Source: Oscillospiraceae bacterium (GTDB lineage Bacteria; Bacillota; Clostridia; Oscillospirales; Ruminococcaceae). Taken from it: a stretch of DNA of 6,778 nucleotides. The stretch covers positions 1 to 6,778 of the forward strand of contig JARBTU010000093.1 of the NCBI GenBank assembly GCA_029240015.1, in the 5' to 3' direction. The position numbers were made by a program, and so were the translations under genes. This document shows positions 1 through 5,415 of this stretch, piece by piece. Under the pieces are notes generated by a model. It worked only from the letters and a program-made list of their open reading frames with translations, ran no database searches and was not told the DNA's origin. How positions within the stretch are numbered: the first letter of the stretch is position 1; every line of letters begins with the position of its first letter.

Positions 1-266
1 GTTTGACACCAAAAGAATATAACGAGTTTATTGTTTATTGGTTACCGCAAATGCAGAATAATCCATATAATTTAATTACCTTTCAAAATGAGACATATAC
101 CGACAATGCTAAACTATCTATTACGCCAAAGCCGGATAGTATGTTAAGAGTTTTTATGGCATACAAGCCACTTGATAAATTCGTGGAGATTCCACAGCAA
201 AAATTAAAGTCTTTTGAAAGAAAGGGTTTTGCTGTTGTGGAGTGGGGCGGCACGCAGGTTAAATAA
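1..266 (+). CDS. C-terminal end of an uncharacterised protein (5' end outside window)
   Basis: Only the last 87-88 codons are present, ending in TAA at 264-266. The TTG at 3-5 can be read as a start, but it is more likely an internal leucine because the frame is open to the window edge, no ribosome binding site is visible and the segment begins mid-domain. The visible part is soluble-looking and rich in aromatic residues (EFIVYWLPQMQNNPYN, then SITPKPDSMLRVFMAYKPLD), and ends in a VVEWGG segment. Segments of this kind seem familiar to me from the C-termini of Clostridia hypothetical or lipoprotein-like proteins, but I know no assigned function. There is no membrane helix and no catalytic motif that I recognise. 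The gene converges on the minus-strand activase operon and shares its terminator hairpin. It is surely coding; its role is unknown. Confidence 0.75.
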   Translation, partial: LTPKEYNEFIVYWLPQMQNNPYNLITFQNETYTDNAKLSITPKPDSMLRVFMAYKPLDKFVEIPQQKLKSFERKGFAVVEWGGTQVK

Positions 267-277
267 GTTTCTCAAAT

Positions 278-319
278 AAAAAAACAGGCTTATCCCCTAA
301 TTGGTAAGCCTGTTTTTTT
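278..319. terminator. Bidirectional rho-independent terminator between convergent genes
   Basis: CAGGCTTA (285-292) pairs with TAAGCCTG (305-312), extended inward by a wobble pair and a C-G pair (293-294 with 303-304) around an AT-rich loop. The stem is flanked by an A run (278-284) and a T run (313-319), so each strand reads as a hairpin followed by a U tract. It can end the plus-strand gene that stops at 266 and the minus-strand operon whose TAA (320-318) already lies in the outer A/T part of the structure. Confidence 0.9.
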
Positions 320-1658
320 ATGCATTTTGGACTTGTTTTTGTTCATCTTCATGTTTATTTATTTCAATATCGATATCGTCTATGTCCTTTTCCATTTCGA
401 AGAAGGTTTGTTTTCCACTGAACTGTGCAGTCAGCTTAGCGTTAGACAACATAAGTTTTAATCTGTTTTCCTGGTTAATGGCTGTTGCACTTGGATCATA
501 ATCTACAGGAACAATGTTGGCCATAGGGAAACTGTCTTTAATTTTGCGCATCATGCCTTTAGCCACAATATGATTTGGCAAACAGCCAAACGGCTGTGTA
601 CAAACAATATTGTTGATTCCGCTGTCAATCAGTTCCAGCATTTCGGATGTAAGAAGCCAGCCTTCACCCATCTTCGCACCAAGACCAATGAATCCATCCA
701 CCACTTTTTCAAGAGATTTAAAGCTTGTCGGTGCACGGAATACCCCGTGGTTTTTCACTGCTTTAATCATTTTATCTTGCCAATGTTGGAAGATTTTTAG
801 ACCTATTTTCGCTACCTGTTTGTTCATACTGCTTTTGCCGTACAGTTCGTAATCTGTAAGGTTGTTTTTAATACAATAAAGACAAAAATCAAGAACACCC
901 GACAAAACAGGTTCCGCTCCTTCGGCAATCAAGAAATCCTCCAGATTATTGTTGCCAAGAGGTGCATATTTCATATAGATTTCGCCTACGATACCTACCT
1001 TGATTTTGGGGGTTGAATCACGCCCAATGCCTGAGAAATCCTCAAGAATATTTTTATAGTTTTTCTTAACGGCAAGATATCCGAAACCCGTAAGTTCCTT
1101 GGATAATTTATTTGTCCATTTGTCCACGACTTTTTGTGTATCACCTTTATTTTTTTCATAGGGTCTGCACTGGTTTGCAACCCACATAATCAAATCTCCG
1201 TAAATTACGGAATAAAGCATTTCGGTAATCATTTTAAGATTAAATTTAAATCCGCTGTTTTTTTCTAGTCTGGAGAAGTTGAGAGATACAACAGGAACAT
1301 GTTCAAATCCACTTTGTTTCAACGCTTTTCTAAGTAAATAGATATAGTTAGAAGCACGGCAACCACCGCCTGTTTGAGAAATCAACAGGGTTGTTTTGGA
1401 TGTGTCGTATTTTCCGCTCTTTAACGCATCAATTAGCTGACCAATTACAAGCAAAGCAGGATAACAAGTATCATTATGTACGCTTTTAAGTCCTTCGTCT
1501 ACAATCTGCCTTCCTGTAGTATTAAGAATTTCTACCTTAAAACCATGATTATTAAATACACTTTCCAGCATAGAGAAGTGAGTAGGCAACATCATAGGAG
1601 CCAAAATTGTGTGTGTTTCCTTCATTTCTTTCGTAAATTCAATGCGTTCACTGTTCAT
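318..1658 (-). CDS. 2-hydroxyacyl-CoA dehydratase-like (HgdB/COG3581-type) protein, partner of the upstream activase
   Basis: This 446-residue protein resembles the last third of the large fused Clostridia activase/dehydratase-like proteins. Cysteines in conserved-looking contexts are C65 (NDTCYPALL), C100 (TGGGCRASNY), C164 (NQCRPYE), and C353 and C359 (VCTQPFGCLPNH, following GEGWLLTSEM). In the HgdB/BcrB superfamily such cysteines ligate iron-sulfur clusters. That makes a cytoplasmic, oxygen-sensitive redox partner of the ATPase likely, but the substrate is unknown. The C-terminus is a charged, low-complexity tail rich in D, E, K and Q. The ATG overlaps the stop of the upstream gene (ATGA, 1655-1658), with a modest AAAGAGAG ribosome site (1667-1674) inside that gene, so translational coupling is likely. 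No CoA-transferase, ETF or canonical HgdA/HgdB pair is visible nearby, so a role in amino-acid fermentation cannot be claimed. Family assignment is firm; the reaction is not. Confidence 0.85.
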   Translation of the reverse strand: MNSERIEFTKEMKETHTILAPMMLPTHFSMLESVFNNHGFKVEILNTTGRQIVDEGLKSVHNDTCYPALLVIGQLIDALKSGKYDTSKTTLLISQTGGGCRASNYIYLLRKALKQSGFEHVPVVSLNFSRLEKNSGFKFNLKMITEMLYSVIYGDLIMWVANQCRPYEKNKGDTQKVVDKWTNKLSKELTGFGYLAVKKNYKNILEDFSGIGRDSTPKIKVGIVGEIYMKYAPLGNNNLEDFLIAEGAEPVLSGVLDFCLYCIKNNLTDYELYGKSSMNKQVAKIGLKIFQHWQDKMIKAVKNHGVFRAPTSFKSLEKVVDGFIGLGAKMGEGWLLTSEMLELIDSGINNIVCTQPFGCLPNHIVAKGMMRKIKDSFPMANIVPVDYDPSATAINQENRLKLMLSNAKLTAQFSGKQTFFEMEKDIDDIDIEINKHEDEQKQVQNA

Positions 1659-4606
1659 TGTTTTTGCTCTCTTTCATTCATAGCGGCTAAAAGACTTCGT
1701 ACTCGTATTTTGATTGCGCCGAGGTTGTCTATTTCATCAATCTTCACTTGGGTATAAAGCTTTCCGCCGTTTCTTAACAGATCCTTTGTTTCGTCAGTAG
1801 TGATCGCATCCAATCCACATCCGAAAGAAACAAGCTGCATTAGTTCGGTATTTTGTGCGTCAACAACATATCTTGCAGCGTTATACACCCTTGCGTGGTA
1901 TGTCCACTGGTTCAATACCTGTCGTTTTTCAAAGTCCTTAAGGTGAGAAACACAATCTTCTGTTACAACCACAAAGCCAAGAGAAGTGAAAAGCTTATTG
2001 ATTCCGTGATTAATTTCAGGGTCGATGTGATAAGGTCTCCCTGCAACAATCAGCGTCTTTTTATGGTTTTGCTTTGCATAATCTAGGTATTTTTGACCTT
2101 GAGTGATAATATCTTTTTTGTGATTTTCATATTCTTGATAAGCATGTTCGGACGCTTTGGATACTTCCTTTTTGGTAACATCAAAACCATTGGAACAAAG
2201 GATTTGCGCAATAAACTTATTAAAAAGCTTTTTATCATTTAAAGAAAGGTACGGATACATGAATTTGATATCCGAAACAACATCCATATTTGCTTTAATT
2301 AATTCAGGGTAGTACGCAACGACCGGACAGTTGAAGCAGTTGTCGGAAATATTCTCCTCAAAATTATAGCTCATACACGGATAGAAAATGGTAGTTACAC
2401 CTTTTTCCACAAGGTTGTCAATATGTCCGTGAACCAACTTTGCAGGATAACAGACCGTGTCGGATGGGATGGTATTTTGTCCTTTTAAATACAGAGTCTT
2501 AGAGGACCTGTCCGACACGACAACTTCAAATCCAAGGTTTGTAAAAAATGTGTGCCAGAAAGGAAGATTCTCATACATGTTAAGAACCATTGGGATTCCA
2601 ATCTTTCCTCTTTTTCCTGCCTTTGGCTGATAAGACATCAGTTTATTGTATTTATAATCTATCATATCAAAAGCTTCACCCGGTGAAATTTTCCCCGAGA
2701 CAGGGCGTTCGCAACGGTTTCCTGCGATAAACTTTTTACCATCGGAAAAAGTGTTCACCGTTAAGTGACAGTGATTGGTACAAAGGTTGCAGTTTACAAC
2801 TTTTGATGTATGAGAGAAGTTTTCAAGTTCAGATTTTGCCATGACGTGGCTTCGGGTTTTATTTTCGTTTCGGTCACTAGACATCGCAAAGATTGCGGCG
2901 CCAAAAGCACCCATAAGTCCTGAAATCTGTGGCCTGACAACATTTCTTCCCAGCTCAAGTTCAAAGCTTCTCAAAACTGAATCATTTAAAAAAGTTCCAC
3001 CCTGAACAACAATATTCTTGCCGACTTCATCCGCATTTTTTGCCCGGATTACTTTGTAAAGAGCATTTTTGACCACGCTAAGGGCAAGTCCGGCGGAAAT
3101 ATCTTCAACTGAAGCGCCGTTTTTTTGCGCTTGTTTGACCGAAGAATTCATAAAAACGGTGCATCTGGTGCCAAGATCGACAGGATGCTTTGCAAATAGA
3201 CCCAACTTAGCAAACGTAGCGATATCATAGTTAAGCGATTTTGCGAAAGTTTCGATAAACGAACCACAGCCCGAAGAACATGCCTCGTTTAACACAATAT
3301 CGTCAATTGCATTGTCCTTAATCTTGAAACATTTCATATCTTGTCCGCCGATATCTATAATGAAATCCACATCAGGGTTAAAATATTTTGCGGCAGTGAA
3401 GTGCGCTATTGTTTCCACTACGCCATGGTCGATATGAAAAGCATTTTTAATCAAATCTTCTCCGTATCCTGTAACAGCACCGGATAAGATATTGAGTCTA
3501 TCACCGGATAGGCTATAAATTTCATTAAGCTGACGTTTTACAGCATCAATAGGATTACCAAGATTGTTGCAATAGTCACTATAAAGGATGCGGCAGTCTT
3601 CATCAATCAAAATTGTTTTGGTGGTCGTGCTTCCTGCGTCAATGCCAAGAAATGCGTTCCCGGCAAAGTCTTTTAAATCGATTCGTTCTACGTCCGATTG
3701 ATGGTGCCTGTTTAGAAATTCATTATAACTTTCGTTATTCTCGAAAAGGGGAGAGAGCCCTTGTGGTTTTGAAACAATTTGAGAGGATTCCTTAAATATT
3801 TTAAGAAGGTCATTATAAGAGTAAATCTTTTGGGTGTCAGCGCTGTAGAGTGCCGCACCTAAAGCAATATAATAAGGAGCCAGTTCGGGGAATTTTGCAC
3901 TTTGCTCATCAAGTTTTAACGTGACTTTAAATCTTTCCTGAAGTCCTTTTAGAAAAGACAAAGGCCCCCCCAAGAACAAAACATTCCCTTTGATAGGACG
4001 TCCCTGAGCAAGTCCGGCAATCGTTTGGTCTACAACAGCCTGAAAAATACTTGCGGCAATGTTCTCTTTGTCGGCACCTTGATTTACAAGCGGTTGAATA
4101 TCTGTTTTTGCGAAAACACCGCACCTTGATGCAATGGGATATATTTTTTTATGATGCAGACTAAGTTCATCCAATGTCTCTAAATCGACATTTAAAAGGA
4201 TGGACATCTGGTCAATAAAAGCGCCCGTTCCACCGGCACAAGTGCTGTTCATTCGCTCTTCCAAGGCCCCGTCCAAAAAAATGATCTTTGCATCTTCTCC
4301 GCCAAGTTCAATCACAACGTCGGTTGCCGGTTCGTACTTTGCTACCGCTCCCGCGGTAGCAAAGACTTCCTGAACAAACTCAATTTCTGTTTCTTTGGCT
4401 ACACCGAGACCCGCCGAACCGGTGATTGAGATTTTTATGTCATTGCCATCCAATATAGCATAAAGCTCATTAATTTTTTGAAGCGCTTTTTCTCGAACAT
4501 GAGAAAAATGCCGTTCATAACTTTTATAAATCACGTCGTTTTTTTCGTTTAGAACCACTGCTTTTATTGTTGTTGAGCCGATGTCTAAGCCGACATTTAA
4601 AACCAT
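1655..4606 (-). CDS. Tandem-domain acyl-CoA dehydratase activase with DUF2229-like region (BcrAD/BadFG ATPase family)
   Basis: This 983-residue cytoplasmic protein holds two ASKHA ATPase domains in tandem. Domain 1 (about 1-255) has the phosphate loop DIGSTTIK (8-15), GGEDAK (102-107), and cysteines C123 (STCAGGTG) and C162 (SRCGVF). Domain 2 (about 318-575) has DAGSTTTK (323-330), GGQDMK (420-425), C443 (ACSSGCG) and C482 (TRCTVF). The 39-residue Cys spacing in both domains equals that of the HgdC activator, where these cysteines hold a [4Fe-4S] cluster at the dimer interface. Next comes a Cys motif C606-xx-C609-xxx-C613 plus C632, then a DUF2229-like region (about 668-975) with C719 (DTVCYPAK), C744 (YPCMSY), C757/C760 and C930 (FGCGLDA). 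Family knowledge suggests ATP-driven low-potential electron transfer to an iron-sulfur partner, most likely the overlapping downstream gene. The start is supported by AAGGAG (4615-4620) 8 nt upstream of the ATG. The acceptor substrate is unknown. Confidence 0.9.
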   Translation of the reverse strand: MVLNVGLDIGSTTIKAVVLNEKNDVIYKSYERHFSHVREKALQKINELYAILDGNDIKISITGSAGLGVAKETEIEFVQEVFATAGAVAKYEPATDVVIELGGEDAKIIFLDGALEERMNSTCAGGTGAFIDQMSILLNVDLETLDELSLHHKKIYPIASRCGVFAKTDIQPLVNQGADKENIAASIFQAVVDQTIAGLAQGRPIKGNVLFLGGPLSFLKGLQERFKVTLKLDEQSAKFPELAPYYIALGAALYSADTQKIYSYNDLLKIFKESSQIVSKPQGLSPLFENNESYNEFLNRHHQSDVERIDLKDFAGNAFLGIDAGSTTTKTILIDEDCRILYSDYCNNLGNPIDAVKRQLNEIYSLSGDRLNILSGAVTGYGEDLIKNAFHIDHGVVETIAHFTAAKYFNPDVDFIIDIGGQDMKCFKIKDNAIDDIVLNEACSSGCGSFIETFAKSLNYDIATFAKLGLFAKHPVDLGTRCTVFMNSSVKQAQKNGASVEDISAGLALSVVKNALYKVIRAKNADEVGKNIVVQGGTFLNDSVLRSFELELGRNVVRPQISGLMGAFGAAIFAMSSDRNENKTRSHVMAKSELENFSHTSKVVNCNLCTNHCHLTVNTFSDGKKFIAGNRCERPVSGKISPGEAFDMIDYKYNKLMSYQPKAGKRGKIGIPMVLNMYENLPFWHTFFTNLGFEVVVSDRSSKTLYLKGQNTIPSDTVCYPAKLVHGHIDNLVEKGVTTIFYPCMSYNFEENISDNCFNCPVVAYYPELIKANMDVVSDIKFMYPYLSLNDKKLFNKFIAQILCSNGFDVTKKEVSKASEHAYQEYENHKKDIITQGQKYLDYAKQNHKKTLIVAGRPYHIDPEINHGINKLFTSLGFVVVTEDCVSHLKDFEKRQVLNQWTYHARVYNAARYVVDAQNTELMQLVSFGCGLDAITTDETKDLLRNGGKLYTQVKIDEIDNLGAIKIRVRSLLAAMNEREQKQ
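4337..4364. repeat. Perfect 12-bp inverted repeat inside the activase gene
   Basis: CTTTGCTACCGC (4337-4348) and GCGGTAGCAAAG (4353-4364) are perfect reverse complements around a 4-nt loop. In the minus-strand mRNA this gives a strong hairpin over codons 82-90 (FATAGAVAK), about 240 nt into the gene. No U tract follows, so it is not a classical terminator. Whether it has a function is unknown; an accident of alanine/valine codon choice is possible. Confidence 0.6.
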
Positions 4607-4671
4607 ATAGTGTTCTCCTTGCCATTATATCCAATTCATTAAAAAATCAAACTTTTATTTATTGTCGTATT

Positions 4672-4684
4672 GTATTTGAAATAC
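4672..4684. promoter_or_regulatory. Small palindrome just downstream of the activase promoter
   Basis: GTATTT-G-AAATAC is a perfect 6+1+6 inverted repeat. It lies roughly 6-20 nt downstream of the expected transcription start of the minus-strand activase operon. That position would suit a repressor site or a weak 5'-UTR hairpin, but a match of this length in AT-rich DNA can arise by chance. Confidence 0.25.
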
Positions 4685-4697
4685 TTATACACTATAT

Positions 4698-4726
4698 ATA
4701 ATAATACTTTATTCGACTTTGGTCAA
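4698..4726 (-). promoter_or_regulatory. Sigma-A type promoter of the activase operon
   Basis: On the minus strand, TTGACC (4726-4721) and TATTAT (4703-4698) are separated by 17 bp, close to the TTGACA/TATAAT consensus. Transcription would begin near 4690, leaving a 5' untranslated region of about 85 nt before the ATG at 4606. It lies between the activase gene and the holin gene, so the operon has its own promoter. Confidence 0.7.
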
Positions 4727-4774
4727 CAATATGTCGCATAATTTGTAACAATTCCCACTGTGGTTGACGTTTTA

Positions 4775-5032
4775 TTATTTGGATTTGCTGCTTTTTCCGT
4801 ATGTCATCGCTCTATCGCTGTCCACAATGTTAGGCGTTGTCGGGTCGATAATAACCCCCAAGACCACCAATAAATTGACCAAAGCCATAAATCCATCGCT
4901 GATAGAATTTTCTGTAATACTTGGCGTAATGCCGAACATGCCTAAAACTGTATAAGCAAAAGTAAGAACTGTTGCGAAGAGAGAAACAACGAAAGTTTTG
5001 TTTTGAAACCTGATTTTCCAGTTGATTTTCAT
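4775..5032 (-). CDS. Phage-type holin, LC3 family
   Basis: This 85-residue protein has the layout of the phi-LC3 holin family (Phage_holin_1). A short basic N-terminus begins MKINWKIRFQNKTF, followed by a first hydrophobic helix (about 14-36), a second helix (about 47-62), then the hallmark segment DPTTPNIVDSDRAMTY and a Lys/Ser-rich cytoplasmic tail. Family members oligomerise in the cytoplasmic membrane and release a lysin. No endolysin, tail gene or integrase is visible here, so it is either a prophage remnant or a domesticated holin serving autolysis or protein release. The ATG at 5032-5030 has only a weak upstream ribosome site (AAAGCGGG). Length is normal for the family and the frame is intact. 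It sits alone between the activase operon and the divergent tyrosine operon. Confidence 0.88.
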   Translation of the reverse strand: MKINWKIRFQNKTFVVSLFATVLTFAYTVLGMFGITPSITENSISDGFMALVNLLVVLGVIIDPTTPNIVDSDRAMTYGKSSKSK

Positions 5033-5089
5033 ATAAAAACCCGCTTTCTAATGAATGATTAATATAAGTTGTTTTAATAGTAAATCATA

Positions 5090-5103
5090 TTGTTCGGGAA
5101 CAA
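5090..5103. promoter_or_regulatory. Perfect palindrome over the putative holin transcription start
   Basis: TTGTTC-GG-GAACAA is a perfect 6+2+6 inverted repeat placed about 60 nt upstream of the holin ATG and right after its putative -10 box, where a repressor would block transcription. It is not the Gram-positive LexA box (CGAAC-N4-GTTCG), because the half-sites are in the opposite order. The regulator, if any, is unknown. Confidence 0.4.
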
Positions 5104-5105
5104 AA

Positions 5106-5134
5106 CTTATACCTTATATTTTGATAAATGTGAA
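5106..5134 (-). promoter_or_regulatory. Possible promoter of the holin gene
   Basis: On the minus strand, TTCACA (5134-5129) and TATAAG (5111-5106) have 17-bp spacing. The boxes are less perfect than those of the other two promoters in the window. They lie back to back with the divergent tyrosine-operon promoter: the two -35 boxes are only 7 bp apart. The call rests on motif match and position only. Confidence 0.35.
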
Positions 5135-5141
5135 GCTTTGG

Positions 5142-5170
5142 TTGACAATTAAAATTTCGTATGGTATGAT
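5142..5170 (+). promoter_or_regulatory. Sigma-A promoter of the tyrosine biosynthesis operon
   Basis: TTGACA (5142-5147) and TATGAT (5165-5170) with a 17-bp spacer are a near-perfect vegetative promoter. Transcription should begin near 5177, about 30 nt before the leader-peptide ATG. With so strong a promoter, control must come largely after initiation, which fits the attenuator downstream. Confidence 0.85.
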
Positions 5171-5206
5171 TTTCAATAAATAAACCGTTCTGGAAGGGTT
5201 ACTTTT

Positions 5207-5311
5207 ATGAAAAACAATCATATGGCTCATTATTATTACGATTATTATCTAGGTTATTATTATAGCTTGGATTGTGTTAGTCGTGTTTGTTTTTCAACCA
5301 ATAGAAGTTAA
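5207..5311 (+). CDS. Tyrosine-rich leader peptide of a transcription attenuator
   Basis: This is a 34-codon ORF (ATG 5207, TAA 5309-5311) preceded by GGAAGGG (5192-5198), 8 nt from the ATG, which is a good ribosome site. Codons 9-19 read YYYDYYLGYYY: eight Tyr codons out of eleven (seven TAT, one TAC) at 5231-5263. Fifteen further codons, with one Phe and no Tyr, lead to the stop. Such a run is the hallmark of a sensor peptide, in which ribosomes stall when charged tRNA-Tyr is scarce. The peptide has no signal sequence or domain and presumably no function of its own. It lies between a strong promoter and an intrinsic terminator, ahead of DAHP synthase and prephenate dehydrogenase. An in-frame ATG at 5222 is a less likely start because it lacks a ribosome site. 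Confidence 0.85.
   Translation: MKNNHMAHYYYDYYLGYYYSLDCVSRVCFSTNRS
5267..5301 (+). promoter_or_regulatory. Possible pause hairpin in the leader
   Basis: TTGGATTG (5267-5274) can pair with CAACCAA (5295-5301), with one bulged A and a loop of about 20 nt. It begins right after the last Tyr codon, so it could pause RNA polymerase until a ribosome arrives. The hairpin is weak and the call is tentative. Confidence 0.25.
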
Positions 5312-5356
5312 CTTAAAAAAATCGGTGATGATAGAATGATTGGGATTTAAGCTAAC
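5307..5356 (+). promoter_or_regulatory. Candidate antiterminator overlapping the leader stop codon
   Basis: GTTAACTTAAA (5307-5317) can pair with TTTAAGCTAAC (5346-5356): ten base pairs and one A-C mismatch. The right strand contains the first seven bases of the terminator's 5' arm, so the two structures exclude each other. The leader stop codon (5309-5311) is inside the left strand. A ribosome at the stop would hide it and allow termination, whereas a ribosome stalled on the Tyr codons (5231-5263) would leave it free and allow read-through. An alternative partner for the terminator arm is TGTTAG (5275-5280) with CTAACA (5352-5357). The pairing was found by eye, not by energy calculation. Confidence 0.6.
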
Positions 5357-5393
5357 AACTTTTGGAAGAAAAGTTGTTAGCTCTTTTTATTTT
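5350..5393 (+). terminator. Intrinsic terminator (attenuator) ahead of DAHP synthase
   Basis: AGCTAACAACTTTT (5350-5363) pairs perfectly over 14 bp with AAAAGTTGTTAGCT (5369-5382) around the 5-nt loop GGAAG. The T-rich tract at 5383-5393 follows. It ends only about 20 nt before the DAHP synthase start and lies downstream of the promoter and leader peptide. It therefore acts as a conditional terminator of this operon rather than the end of another gene. Confidence 0.9.
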
Positions 5394-5415
5394 ATGATGA
5401 AAGATGGGGCAGCAA

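Noticed and set aside
3..266. Complete 87-residue gene starting at TTG 3
   Set aside because: The frame is open to the window edge, no ribosome site is visible and the sequence begins inside a domain; it is a truncated 3' end.
570..852. Overlapping plus-strand ORFs opposite the HgdB-like gene, and similar ones opposite the activase and aroF genes
   Set aside because: They are shadow frames of strongly supported genes, with no ribosome site and no recognisable domain.
4754..4762. CCAC-T-GTGG palindrome as the holin terminator
   Set aside because: A one-base loop cannot form a hairpin and no U tract follows on the minus strand.
5090..5103. LexA/SOS box upstream of the holin
   Set aside because: The Gram-positive box needs GAAC-N4-GTTC. 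Here the half-sites are reversed (GTTC-N2-GAAC).
5328..5350. Mini-ORFs ATG-ATA-GAA-TGA and ATG-ATT-GGG-ATT-TAA in the antiterminator loop
   Set aside because: Three to four codons each, without a convincing ribosome site; such strings are expected by chance.
5177..5400. T-box riboswitch for tRNA-Tyr upstream of aroF
   Set aside because: The conserved T-box segment (AGGGTGGNACCGCG) and a Stem I with a specifier loop are absent. The space is occupied by a translated Tyr-rich ORF.
5404..5415. Start of DAHP synthase at the ATG at 5404
   Set aside because: Not excluded, but it has no ribosome site, and the start at 5416 gives ligand numbering matching the Thermotoga enzyme.
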